From CAYXVB01 sp964467785 (GTDB taxonomy: Bacteria > Bdellovibrionota > UBA1018), in NCBI GenBank assembly GCA_964467785.1, contig CAYXVB010000127.1:1-10362 (forward strand): a DNA stretch of 10,362 nucleotides, read 5' to 3'. The translations under genes and the position numbers were made by a program. Every line of letters begins with the position of its first letter. Positions within the stretch are counted from its first letter, which is position 1. Positions 1 to 7,208 of the stretch are shown piece after piece. The notes beneath the pieces were generated by a model, which was given only the letters and a program-made list of their open reading frames with translations, was not told where the DNA came from and did no database searches.

Positions 1-336
1 CTTGCCGTGCGTGCCGGCCACGGCGAGTCCGGTTTTTCCGCGCATCAGCTCGCCGAGCATCTCGGCTCTTGGGATGATCGGGATGCGCAGGCGCCGGGCC
101 TCGATCACCTCGGGATTGCTGGGCCGAACCGCCGACGAAATCACCACGACGCGGGCGCCGTGAACGTGCTCGGCGGAGTGACCGATGTGGACGCGCGCTC
201 CATTTTTGACGAGCTTCCGAGTCGTTTCGGAATCGGAGATGTCCGAGCCCGTGACCTTGTAGCCCTGGTTGAGGAAAACTTCGGCAATCCCGCTCATGCC
301 GATCCCGCCAATACCCACGAAATGAAGCTGCATCAT
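1..336 (-). CDS. murC: UDP-N-acetylmuramate--L-alanine ligase MurC (N-terminal part, cut by window edge)
   Basis: MurC joins L-alanine to UDP-MurNAc using ATP, the first peptide step of cytoplasmic peptidoglycan precursor synthesis. The 112 visible residues read MMQLHFVGIGGIGMSG at the start, the Rossmann-type nucleotide-binding loop typical of the MurC N-terminal domain. A GSDISDSETT segment follows. The visible part ends exactly at the lysine of the GTHGK ATP-binding loop, at bases 1-15. GTHGK with histidine is characteristic of MurC; the other Mur ligases usually have GTNGK. The central ATPase and C-terminal domains lie beyond the left edge. The start is one of two adjacent ATG codons (336-334 or 333-331). 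The first overlaps the murG TGA as ATGA, which suggests translational coupling, so I chose it. Identity is very secure; completeness cannot be judged. Confidence 0.95.
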   Translation of the reverse strand, partial: MMQLHFVGIGGIGMSGIAEVFLNQGYKVTGSDISDSETTRKLVKNGARVHIGHSAEHVHGARVVVISSAVRPSNPEVIEARRLRIPIIPRAEMLGELMRGKTGLAVAGTHGK

Positions 337-1439
337 GACTCTACCTGTCCACTACGGCCCAAAAATCGGACGATATCCGAGGCCGCATCGGGTTTGTAGT
401 ACGAACTGACGGCGTTTTCCATGCGTTCGAGCTGGGATGCGTCCCGATAGGCGGCACGGATGACACGGGCTAAATCCACACCGGTGGCTTGGGCCTGGAC
501 GAGCAGCCATGCGGCCCCTGCATCGACGAAGACGCGGGCGTTCTTTTCCTGATGATTGTCCGAGGCGAAAGGGAATGGGACAAAGACCGCCGCCCGTCCC
601 ACCGCGGCAACTTCGGCCATCGTGGACGAACCCGCGCGACAGATCAGCAGCGAAGCCGTCCCATAGCAGGAAGCCATGTCGTGAATGAATTTCTCGACCC
701 TCGCGTCTGTCCCCGCATTGCGATGGCCTTCGAGCACGCGATCATAATCTCTTTCGCCGGTCTGATGGATGAACCGAAGGTGCGACTTGATGTCCTCGAG
801 GAGCGGCAGCGCATCCAGCACCAGAGTATTGATACCCAGAGCTCCGAGACTGCCCCCGAAGATGAAGATCGTGAACGGCTCGCGAGGCGCCGAAGGCAGC
901 TTTTTCATCGCGGCGCGGACCGGATTGCCGGTCAGCCGGGCTGGCTTGCCTTTGAACGCTGTCTCGGTACCTGGAAACGAGCAATAGATCTCGTCGACCC
1001 AGCGGCCCAAAAGCCGGTTGGTCATACCGGGCACGGAGTTCTGCTCGAGAATCGCGGTATAGGCGCGGACTAGACCGAGCACGCGCAGAACACGGGCCAT
1101 GAGCACCAGCGGTCCTGAAGCATAGCCGCCCACCCCGAGCACAGCCGTAGGCCGAACGGAGAGCAGAATGCGCGCCGACTTGAGCAGCGCGAACGATAGC
1201 CTGAACAGCGTCTTGATGCGTTGAGCGAAGCTGACTCGATTGAGCGAACCCAACTTGAGCAGTTGAAGCGGATACCCCGCACGAGGAACCAGCTTTTCTT
1301 CGATCATCCCCTGGGCGCCGACAAAAACGATCTTTGCGTCCGGATATCGAGCCTTCCATGCGTCAGCCACGGCGACTCCAGCCAGGACGTGCCCGCCCGT
1401 GCCACCACCCGCGATCATCAGGACTGGAGATTTGGACAT
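333..1439 (-). CDS. murG: UDP-GlcNAc:undecaprenyl-PP-MurNAc-pentapeptide GlcNAc transferase MurG
   Basis: MurG is a peripheral membrane GT-B glycosyltransferase that adds GlcNAc to lipid I to make lipid II. The predicted protein has 368 residues, close to the usual 350-370. Seen in order: the N-terminal GGGTGGH loop (11-17), GGYASGP (104-110), EQNSVPG (132-138), GNPVR (171-175), the second glycine-rich loop GGSLGA (195-200), and the donor-binding region CRAGSSTMAE (267-276) followed by DNHQEKNA (294-301). E276 matches the glutamate that contacts the donor in E. coli MurG. After the first loop the sequence is HVLAG, where most relatives have proline in place of the alanine, a small deviation. 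The open frame extends upstream into ftsW, but the MSKSPVLMIAGGG start at 1439 fits the family N-terminus. It lies five bases after the ftsW stop. No good Shine-Dalgarno is visible, so reinitiation after ftsW is likely. The 3' end overlaps the murC start by four bases. Confidence 0.97.
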   Translation of the reverse strand: MSKSPVLMIAGGGTGGHVLAGVAVADAWKARYPDAKIVFVGAQGMIEEKLVPRAGYPLQLLKLGSLNRVSFAQRIKTLFRLSFALLKSARILLSVRPTAVLGVGGYASGPLVLMARVLRVLGLVRAYTAILEQNSVPGMTNRLLGRWVDEIYCSFPGTETAFKGKPARLTGNPVRAAMKKLPSAPREPFTIFIFGGSLGALGINTLVLDALPLLEDIKSHLRFIHQTGERDYDRVLEGHRNAGTDARVEKFIHDMASCYGTASLLICRAGSSTMAEVAAVGRAAVFVPFPFASDNHQEKNARVFVDAGAAWLLVQAQATGVDLARVIRAAYRDASQLERMENAVSSYYKPDAASDIVRFLGRSGQVES

Positions 1440-1444
1440 AGTGC

Positions 1445-2653
1445 TTAAACCCGCTGTGACTGCGGCCCCCGCGCGATGCTGAGAAGGACACCCACGGCGA
1501 ACAAATCGACCACGAGAGCCGAACCGCCGTAACTGATGAACGGAAGGGTCAGCCCCTTGGTGGGCAGCAACCCCATCACCACGGCCATGTTGACAAAGCC
1601 TTGGAGTCCCAGCGCAAGGTTGATCCCCGCGGCCAAAAGCATGCCGAAACGGTCCTGGTACTTGCGATGGCAATCAAGCGCGATCGAGAGCCCGCGGTAA
1701 GTGAAATACAGGTAAGCCATCACGAGCGCGGCGACCCCGAGGAATCCCAGCTCCTCTCCGATCACCGCGAAGATGAAGTCGTTATGCGCCTCGGGGAGAA
1801 AGAACAGCTTTTCCTTGCCATTGCCAAGACCGGCGCCCATCAGGCGACCGTTATGGAGCCCGATCAACGACTGGATGATCTGAAAACCCTTTCCTCCCGG
1901 ATCCGCCCAGGGATCCATGTAGGTCATCATCCGGGCGCGCCGATAGGCGGTGCCAAAGGCCAGGAACGCGCCCGCACCGGCTGCCAGCACGGCGGCGCCT
2001 GCGAGATAACGCTTGGGCACGCCGCCCAGAAAGAGCAGCGAAAAAATCACGATCGAGATCATCACTGTGGTGCCAAAATCCGGTTGCGCGAGTAGGAGTA
2101 TTAGGGCCGGAAGCGGCACGAGAAAATTGCCGACCACGCCCGCTGCCAAGGTATGGATCCGGTCTTTTTTCTTTTCCAGCTGACTGGCCACGAAAAAGAT
2201 CACCGCGAATTTGGCGAACTCACCGGGCTGGAAATTGATGCCGCCTAGACGGAGCCATCGCTGGGCGCCGCCGACGCGCGCGCCGATGCCGGGAATGAGA
2301 ACCGCCACCAGCATCAGCATCGAGATACCAAGCACTGGATAGGCCCATTTGGCCCACTTGCGGTAGTCCACCCGGCATGCCGCTATCAAGGTGCCGAATC
2401 CAATACTGGCAAAGAGCAATTGTTTTTTGATAAACGCGAACCCGTCGCCTCCGCGCTCCTGCGCGTAGATGAACGACGAGCTGTAGACCATAATCAGCCC
2501 GAAAAGGACCATGCCGATCACCAGCAATAGGAGAATCACGTCGATTCCCTGCGCCGGGATAGGCCAGGAATAGTTACTGCCGGACTGCGAAGAAGAGGAC
2601 GACTGCACGGAGGCTTGCCTGGGTTCGTTCATGTTCCCTCGCAGCCGCCTCAT
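1445..2653 (-). CDS. ftsW: Septal peptidoglycan glycosyltransferase FtsW
   Basis: FtsW is a SEDS-family integral membrane polymerase that extends glycan strands from lipid II at the septum with its partner transpeptidase FtsI. The 402-residue product has a short Ser/Gln-rich cytoplasmic N-terminus (about 1-36). About ten hydrophobic membrane segments then begin at about residue 37. Family landmarks are GGAQRWLRLGGINFQPGE (128-145), AQPDFGTT (189-196), and LPEAHNDFIFAVIGEELG (286-303). D292 corresponds to the essential SEDS aspartate (E. coli FtsW D297). The C-terminal signature PTKGLTLPFISYGGS is at 364-378. FtsW is preferred over RodA because of its place between murD and murG. Two starts are possible. 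The ATG at 2653 has no visible ribosome site. The ATG at 2632 (MNEPRQ) follows GAGGGA at short spacing and would give 395 residues. The gap to the murD stop is 9 bases from the first start. Confidence 0.96.
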   Translation of the reverse strand: MRRLRGNMNEPRQASVQSSSSSQSGSNYSWPIPAQGIDVILLLLVIGMVLFGLIMVYSSSFIYAQERGGDGFAFIKKQLLFASIGFGTLIAACRVDYRKWAKWAYPVLGISMLMLVAVLIPGIGARVGGAQRWLRLGGINFQPGEFAKFAVIFFVASQLEKKKDRIHTLAAGVVGNFLVPLPALILLLAQPDFGTTVMISIVIFSLLFLGGVPKRYLAGAAVLAAGAGAFLAFGTAYRRARMMTYMDPWADPGGKGFQIIQSLIGLHNGRLMGAGLGNGKEKLFFLPEAHNDFIFAVIGEELGFLGVAALVMAYLYFTYRGLSIALDCHRKYQDRFGMLLAAGINLALGLQGFVNMAVVMGLLPTKGLTLPFISYGGSALVVDLFAVGVLLSIARGPQSQRV

Positions 2654-2662
2654 GCGGCCGAT

Positions 2663-4045
2663 TTAAAGCTGATTGACCAGCTTCTTGAAGTAGTCCCCCC
2701 GCTCCTCGTAGTTGCGGAACATGTCGTAGCTGGAGCAGCCCGGTGACAGTAGAATGATATCGCCGATCCTGGACTTTTGGTAGGCCAGCAGGACGCCTTC
2801 CTCGAATGTTCCGACCAGGTAGGTTTCCGTGAAATCCCCGAGGGTACGGTTCATCTTCTCTTTGGCTTCGCCGAGGAGGATCAGAATCTTGCACTTCTTA
2901 CGCACCAGATCAACGAGAGGCGCGTAGTCCATGTTCTTATCCTTGCCACCGGCAATCAGAATAATCGGATTGTTGGTGAAGGAGGAAAGGCTGCGCTTCA
3001 CGCTCATCACGTTGGTGCCCTTGGAATCGTTGAAGAAGAACACGCCGTCCTTCTTGCGAACGAATTCCAAGCGATGCGCGACGCCTTTGAAGCTTTCGAT
3101 GACGGTTTGGATCGCGTTAGGGCTGACGCCCATGACTCGGGCGGCGCAAATCGCGGCCATGAGATTTTCGCGATTGTGCTCTCCGAAGAGCCTGAACTTG
3201 GCCAGCGAATAAACCTCTTCCTTGCCATTGATCTTGCAAACCACATCACGGGTGGCGTTGCGGAAATAACAGCCCGTGAAGTCCTCGGCGAAAGGACCGC
3301 CGATCTTGATCGGATCCTGCTTGGTGAACCAGACCACTTTGCCCGCGCATTCTTGAGCGAAGGTGGACACGATCGGACAGTCGTAGTTGAGGACGACGAA
3401 GCTGTTGCGGTCGGCAACGGCGAGAAGGCGCTTCTTGGCCGCCACGTAAGCGGCCATGTCCGGATAGCGATCCAGGTGGTCTTCCTCGAGATTCGTGAAA
3501 ACTGCCACCGCGGGCACGAGCTTTTCGGTGAGCTCCAACTGGAAGCTGGAGAGCTCGGCCACGACCGCATCGGCCTTGTTGCCTTCGCTCACGTGATCGA
3601 GGAGCGGGGCTCCGATGTTGCCGCCGACGTAAACAGGCCGGTTATCAGCTTTGTACATCTCGCCGATCAGCGTGGTCACCGTGGTTTTGCCATTGGTGCC
3701 AGTGATCCCGATGAGGGGTTCCTGCAGGCTCTGCACGGCAATTTCGATTTCATTGGTGATGGGGACATTCGCGGCGCGAGCCTCATCGAGAGGCTTGATA
3801 TTGAGCGGAACGCCCGGACTGACCACGATCAATTCCGCGGTCTGGAAAGTCTTGGGGTTATGCTTGCCGAGCTCATATTCGAGCTTGAGGTCATGACATT
3901 GATTCACGAACTCCATGAGCTCGCTCTTCTGCTTGAGGTCGGTGACGGTCACCTTGGCGCCCTGTCGGGTCATGTACTTGGCGACCGCGACGCCGGACTT
4001 TCCGAACCCTACCACCAGAACCCGTTTGCCTTTGTACTTGCTCAT
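2663..4045 (-). CDS. murD: UDP-N-acetylmuramoylalanine--D-glutamate ligase MurD
   Basis: MurD adds D-glutamate to UDP-MurNAc-L-Ala in the cytoplasm, with ATP. The 460-residue protein is slightly longer than E. coli MurD (438). The N-terminal uracil-binding fold shows VLVVGFGKSG (9-18) and VVSPGVP (74-80). The central domain has the ATP loop GTNGKTT (116-122), GGNIGAPL (141-148), ELSSFQLE (164-171), TNLEEDHLDRY (184-194) and AAKKR (202-206), where K204 is the likely carbamylated lysine. The C-terminal domain has NDSKGTN (339-345), AGGKDK (365-370) and SPGCSSYDMFRNYEERGDYF (434-453), a strong MurD fingerprint. The start at 4045 is preceded by AGGA at 4058-4055, nine bases upstream, a good ribosome site. 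It follows mraY by 28 bases and precedes ftsW by 9, the usual order. Confidence 0.98.
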   Translation of the reverse strand: MSKYKGKRVLVVGFGKSGVAVAKYMTRQGAKVTVTDLKQKSELMEFVNQCHDLKLEYELGKHNPKTFQTAELIVVSPGVPLNIKPLDEARAANVPITNEIEIAVQSLQEPLIGITGTNGKTTVTTLIGEMYKADNRPVYVGGNIGAPLLDHVSEGNKADAVVAELSSFQLELTEKLVPAVAVFTNLEEDHLDRYPDMAAYVAAKKRLLAVADRNSFVVLNYDCPIVSTFAQECAGKVVWFTKQDPIKIGGPFAEDFTGCYFRNATRDVVCKINGKEEVYSLAKFRLFGEHNRENLMAAICAARVMGVSPNAIQTVIESFKGVAHRLEFVRKKDGVFFFNDSKGTNVMSVKRSLSSFTNNPIILIAGGKDKNMDYAPLVDLVRKKCKILILLGEAKEKMNRTLGDFTETYLVGTFEEGVLLAYQKSRIGDIILLSPGCSSYDMFRNYEERGDYFKKLVNQL

Positions 4046-4073
4046 GATTTGAATTCCTGAATGCTGAATCCGT

Positions 4074-5150
4074 TTAACGCAGTTTCAAAGTTGAAAGTGT
4101 AAACAATGCCAACAAGATCGAAATAATCCAGAATCGCACGATCACCTTCGGCTCGGGCCAGCCCTTGAGTTCGAAGTGATGGTGAATCGGAGCCATTTTG
4201 AAGATCCGCTTCCCTGTCAACTTGAACGAGGCGACTTGAGCCATGACCGAGAGCGTTTCCATTACAAAAATCCCGCCGCAAATCGCAAGCAAGATCTCGT
4301 TTTTGGTGATGACCGCCGCGACACCGAGTGCCGCACCCAAAGAAAGCGATCCGACGTCACCCATGAATACTTGGGCGGGATAGGTATTGTACCAAAGGAA
4401 TCCCAGACAGGAGGCCGCCACCGCGCCCAGGAAAACGGCAAGCTCGCCGGAGCCGGGAATATGGGGAATTTGCAGATACTCCGCGATTTTGGCGTGACCG
4501 GCGCAGTAGGCAAGGATCAGGAATGTGGTCGCGGTAGTGATAGTCGGGCCGACTGCAAGGCCGTCCAAGCCGTCGGTGAAGTTGACCGCGTTGGACGAAC
4601 CGACAATCACGAACGTGGCAAACAAGATGAAGAACGGGCCCAAATTGAGCGAAAAATCTTTGAAGAACGGGAACTTGAGATCCGCTGGAGTGTCGCGAAA
4701 GGCATAGATCACATACGCGGCAATCGCGGCGACGATAAACTGTCCCAGAAGTTTCTGGCGCGGAGAGAGACCCTTGGGGTCCTTTTTGATCACCTTCCGG
4801 TAGTCGTCGATGTAACCCACCACTCCGAAAAAGAAAGTGGTGAGAAGCGCGATCCAGACATTCTTGTTGGAAAGGTCCGACCAGAGCAGCGTTGAAAGGC
4901 AGATGCTCAGCAGAATAAGACCACCGCCCATCGTGGGCGTTCCTTTCTTGGAAAGATGGCTCTGCGGACCATCGGTGCGGACTACCTGTTTCATCTGCTT
5001 TTTCTGCATCAACCGAATAAATGCGGGACCAAGCATCATGCTCAAGATCACGGCTGTCATGCCCGCGCCAAAAGTGCGGAAGGTGATATACTTGAAGACG
5101 TTGAAAAATCCGGCTTTCACATGCAGCGGGTACAGCAAATGGAAGAGCAT
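4074..5150 (-). CDS. mraY: Phospho-N-acetylmuramoyl-pentapeptide transferase MraY
   Basis: MraY is the integral membrane enzyme that transfers phospho-MurNAc-pentapeptide to undecaprenyl phosphate, making lipid I. At 358 residues it is near the family norm (E. coli 360) and has about ten hydrophobic segments. Visible signatures are VVRTDGPQSHLSKKGTPTMGG (56-76), GYIDDYRK (112-119) with the catalytic-site pair D115/D116, NFTDGLDGLA (190-199), FMGDVGS (262-268) with D265 matching the third key aspartate, and APIHHHFELKGW (320-331) with the three-histidine motif. The start MLFHLLYPLH matches the length of the family N-terminus. No Shine-Dalgarno sequence precedes it. Instead a promoter-like site sits directly upstream and would place the transcript start on the ATG. 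murF, the usual gene before mraY, is absent. Downstream genes murD, ftsW, murG and murC appear to form one unit with mraY. Confidence 0.98.
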   Translation of the reverse strand: MLFHLLYPLHVKAGFFNVFKYITFRTFGAGMTAVILSMMLGPAFIRLMQKKQMKQVVRTDGPQSHLSKKGTPTMGGGLILLSICLSTLLWSDLSNKNVWIALLTTFFFGVVGYIDDYRKVIKKDPKGLSPRQKLLGQFIVAAIAAYVIYAFRDTPADLKFPFFKDFSLNLGPFFILFATFVIVGSSNAVNFTDGLDGLAVGPTITTATTFLILAYCAGHAKIAEYLQIPHIPGSGELAVFLGAVAASCLGFLWYNTYPAQVFMGDVGSLSLGAALGVAAVITKNEILLAICGGIFVMETLSVMAQVASFKLTGKRIFKMAPIHHHFELKGWPEPKVIVRFWIISILLALFTLSTLKLR

Positions 5151-5156
5151 GTCGCG

Positions 5157-5186
5157 ATGCTACAGATTTTCAAAATGCGTTGTCAA
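5157..5186 (-). promoter_or_regulatory. Candidate sigma70-type promoter of mraY, predicting a leaderless transcript
   Basis: On the minus strand a perfect TTGACA (5186-5181) is followed after 18 bases by TAGCAT (5162-5157), which matches TATAAT at four of six positions. Six bases (CGCGAC) then lead to the mraY ATG at 5150. The usual distance from a -10 box puts +1 on the A of that ATG. The lack of any Shine-Dalgarno sequence there is consistent with leaderless translation. The match is by eye and no score was computed. Confidence 0.5.
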
Positions 5187-5207
5187 GCCGCTAACTTGAA
5201 CTGTAAC
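5180..5207 (+). promoter_or_regulatory. Candidate promoter of the small ElaB/YqjD-like gene
   Basis: On the plus strand TTGTCA (5180-5185, five of six) is separated by 16 bases from TGTAAC (5202-5207, four of six). The expected start near 5214 would give a leader of roughly 115 bases before the ATG at 5330. Its -35 box overlaps the mraY -35 box on the other strand, so the two could compete. This is a modest match. Confidence 0.3.
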
Positions 5208-5290
5208 CGAATCCGATTTCGCCGCCCGCTCCATTCAAGCCAGGCCGCCTCCCAAAGCCTCTGTCTAAAGAGACACATCTTGAACACTTG

Positions 5291-5311
5291 AGCCTGAATA
5301 CCGATCAGGCT
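5291..5311 (+). other. Small hairpin just upstream of the ribosome site of the ElaB/YqjD-like gene
   Basis: AGCCTGA (5291-5297) and TCAGGCT (5305-5311) are perfect inverted copies around a seven-base loop. The stem ends three bases before GAAAGGA, the ribosome site of the small gene. It could tune translation in the leader, or be a short protein-binding site in DNA. Only the symmetry is seen; the role is inference. Confidence 0.35.
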
Positions 5312-5329
5312 TTGAAAGGAAATTCCACC

Positions 5330-5548
5330 ATGCGCCCAGAAACCGAAAAGCAGTTCCACGAGTTTAAAGACAAAGCCACCCAGCACATTCACCATGCCCG
5401 AGACGTCGCCATGCAGGCCGGACGGGATGCCGCGAATCGCTTGGACGACGAGGCCCACAAAAGCCCCTGGATCTTTGTCGCTGTCACGGCATTATTGACG
5501 GGTATCATCGGGTTCTTGCTCGGACACAAGCTGTCCAAGCGGGACTGA
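5330..5548 (+). CDS. Small tail-anchored membrane protein, ElaB/YqjD/DUF883-like
   Basis: The predicted protein has 72 residues. Residues 1-45 are charged and probably an amphipathic helix, rich in Glu, Lys, His and Asp. A hydrophobic segment follows at about 47-65 (IFVAVTALLTGIIGFLLG), and the tail HKLSKRD is basic. The layout, with KSPW just before the membrane segment and a GFLLG end, resembles ElaB/YqjD/DUF883 proteins. These are C-tail-anchored inner membrane proteins; E. coli YqjD associates with ribosomes in stationary phase. The start at 5330 is chosen because GAAAGGA (5314-5320) lies nine bases upstream. An in-frame TTG at 5288 would add 14 residues but has no such site. The gene occupies the slot where murF is usual and runs against the cluster, convergent with murE and divergent from mraY. 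Family assignment is by resemblance, and the function here is unknown. Confidence 0.75.
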   Translation: MRPETEKQFHEFKDKATQHIHHARDVAMQAGRDAANRLDDEAHKSPWIFVAVTALLTGIIGFLLGHKLSKRD

Positions 5549-5593
5549 TTCTCTTTATTAACGTCCGTCAAATCGCTTCAGACATCATTCTGC

Positions 5594-5629
5594 CCCCGGC
5601 AAGGGAAAGAATACCTTCCCTCGCCGGGG
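5594..5629. terminator. Strong hairpin between convergent gene ends, possible bidirectional terminator
   Basis: CCCCGGC (5594-5600) pairs with GCCGGGG (5623-5629) and AGGGAA (5602-5607) pairs with TTCCCT (5616-5621). There is one A/C mismatch between the two stems and an eight-base loop. It sits between the stop of the ElaB/YqjD-like gene (5548) and the stop of murE (5710), where terminators for both are expected. No U-rich tract follows on either strand, so it may act as a 3' stabiliser or need Rho. Confidence 0.5.
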
Positions 5630-5709
5630 CGTCGATCGTTCTGCCGCTCACCACTCCCTACGGATATCATAGCGCATAGCGGCAAAAAAACAGAAGCAAC
5701 TGACCGGAA

Positions 5710-7179
5710 TCAGCCGAGCGCAGCTCGGGCCTCCTCACGATCATCAAAGCGAATCTTGTGTGTGCCACTGGGCTTCGTGGGGTCTGCAATAATTTGATAG
5801 TCCTCGTGTCCTTTGCCGGCGATCAGGACAATGTCGCCGGGCCCCGCCATGCGAACCGCGCCCCGAATCGCCTCACGACGATCCGGCTGAACAGTAAAGT
5901 TGGAATGTCCGGCAGTGCCGTTCACGATTTCCGAGATGATGGCCTGCGGATCCTCCCTGCGCGGATTATCCGAGGTGATCCAAGCGTGATCGGAGAGCTC
6001 CACCGCGAGTTTACCCATAACGGGACGCTTGGTGCGGTCGCGATCTCCACCGCAGCCAAAAACGGTGATGAGCTTACGGCCAGATTCCCGGACATCGCGC
6101 AGCGTCTGAAGTACCTTTTCCAACGCGTCGGGCTTGTGCGCGTAGTCCACGAGGATATGGCGACCGGCCGGATCCTCGACCCGCTCAAGGCGTCCCGGAA
6201 CGTACGCGAGCGAGGAGATGCCCTTTTCGATCGCCTCTTGAAGAATTCCGATGGAGTGGCACACGGTTACTGCGCCGAGGATGTTATGCGCGTTGAACTT
6301 GCCAGTCAGAGCGGAGTGGATCCGGATTTTTCCGACTGTGCCATCGATTCCGTCCATTCCGATATGCAATTTCGAATGATGGGTATGCTCTAGACCGAAT
6401 GGCTGCGCCTTCATGGAGACTTCGGCAATCAGGCGCCGACCGTATTCGTCGTCTGAGTTGATGGCGGCCACCGGATTTTTGCCTGCTTGCCAAGACGCGT
6501 GGGCGAGGTCAAGAAATAGCCTCGCCTTGGCGCGAAAATAGTCCTCCATGTCGGGATGAAAATCGAGATGCTCCCGCGAGAGGTTGTTAAAGACCATGCC
6601 ATCGAAGGCGATGTGCTCCACACGCTTTTGTTTGAGCGCGTGGGAAGAGACCTCCATGACCACGGCTGTGCAGCCGGCTTCGAGCATCCGAGCAAGCAAG
6701 GACTGCAGCTCGACCGGCCCGGGAGTAGTATGAGTCGACTCAAGGACGGTATTGCCATAACGGAAGTTGACCGTTCCGATCACGCCGACAAGGTGTCCGG
6801 CCTCGCGTAGAATGGATTCGATCAGGTACGTCGTGGTGGTCTTGCCGCTCGTACCAGTCACTCCGACCATGAGCATGGACCGGGATGGATGACCGGCTTT
6901 CTGCGCCGCCAGAGCAGCGAGCGCGTCACGCGAATCGTCGACCCGCACGTATGGGATTTGGAGCCCCGCGGGCGCTTCGATCTCCCCTACTGCGCCGACC
7001 GCCCCAGCCTTCTGTGCGTCGATCAAGAACGCATGCCCATCCTGGGAGACGCCACGAACAGCGACAAAAATCGTTCCCGGGCGCACCGCACGAGAGTCCG
7101 AAGTCACCTGGAGCACGTTGGGAATTTTGAGAATTTGATCGAGACTTGCTGCAGAAAAATCGCTCATTTTGCAATTCAT
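5710..7179 (-). CDS. murE: UDP-MurNAc-L-Ala-D-Glu--meso-2,6-diaminopimelate ligase MurE
   Basis: MurE adds the third stem-peptide residue to UDP-MurNAc-L-Ala-D-Glu in the cytoplasm. The 489 residues cover all three domains: TSDSRAVRPGTIFVAVRG (26-43) in the uridine-binding part, the ATP loop GTSGKTTTT (109-117), TTPGP (151-155), EVSSHAL (176-182), NNLSREHLDFH (198-208) and FRAKARLF (215-222) with K218 the likely carbamylated lysine. The C-terminal domain has YAHKPDAL (346-353), GCGGDRDRTKRP (375-386), DNPRREDP (404-411) and GKGHEDYQ (455-462). DNPR is the known signature for meso-diaminopimelate. The ATP loop carries serine where asparagine is usual (GTNGKT), an oddity. The start is either the ATG at 7179 (AAGG too close) or at 7167 (AAGG rather far, about 13 bases), so it is uncertain by four residues. 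It is flanked by opposite-strand genes on both sides and is probably transcribed from the 84-base spacer upstream. No clear promoter could be picked out there. Confidence 0.97.
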   Translation of the reverse strand: MNCKMSDFSAASLDQILKIPNVLQVTSDSRAVRPGTIFVAVRGVSQDGHAFLIDAQKAGAVGAVGEIEAPAGLQIPYVRVDDSRDALAALAAQKAGHPSRSMLMVGVTGTSGKTTTTYLIESILREAGHLVGVIGTVNFRYGNTVLESTHTTPGPVELQSLLARMLEAGCTAVVMEVSSHALKQKRVEHIAFDGMVFNNLSREHLDFHPDMEDYFRAKARLFLDLAHASWQAGKNPVAAINSDDEYGRRLIAEVSMKAQPFGLEHTHHSKLHIGMDGIDGTVGKIRIHSALTGKFNAHNILGAVTVCHSIGILQEAIEKGISSLAYVPGRLERVEDPAGRHILVDYAHKPDALEKVLQTLRDVRESGRKLITVFGCGGDRDRTKRPVMGKLAVELSDHAWITSDNPRREDPQAIISEIVNGTAGHSNFTVQPDRREAIRGAVRMAGPGDIVLIAGKGHEDYQIIADPTKPSGTHKIRFDDREEARAALG

Positions 7180-7208
7180 ACCTTAACCAAAAATAAATCA
7201 CTACGAGC

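Noticed and set aside
1440..1673. A possible 78-residue N-terminal extension of MurG.
   Set aside because: It overlaps the coding end of ftsW in another frame and resembles no MurG sequence. The family N-terminus begins at the ATG at 1439.
2777..4060. A 427-codon plus-strand open frame lying opposite murD.
   Set aside because: It mirrors murD almost end to end, shows no recognisable family motif and has the composition of a reverse-frame shadow. murD is unmistakable on the other strand.
4176..4895. A 239-codon plus-strand open frame opposite mraY.
   Set aside because: Its composition is highly charged and irregular, as expected for the complement of a membrane protein gene. No ribosome site or domain was seen, and MraY is complete on the minus strand.
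5643..5690. GCCGCT and AGCGGC inverted pair followed by seven A as a terminator.
   Set aside because: The loop is about 29 bases and the stem only six pairs. On the minus strand the T run precedes rather than follows the stem, so neither orientation fits an intrinsic terminator.
5714..5728. CCGAGC-GCA-GCTCGG inverted repeat at the end of murE.
   Set aside because: It is inside the last codons of murE (an Ala/Arg/Glu-rich tail) and has no T run after it. It is likely a by-product of GC-rich coding.
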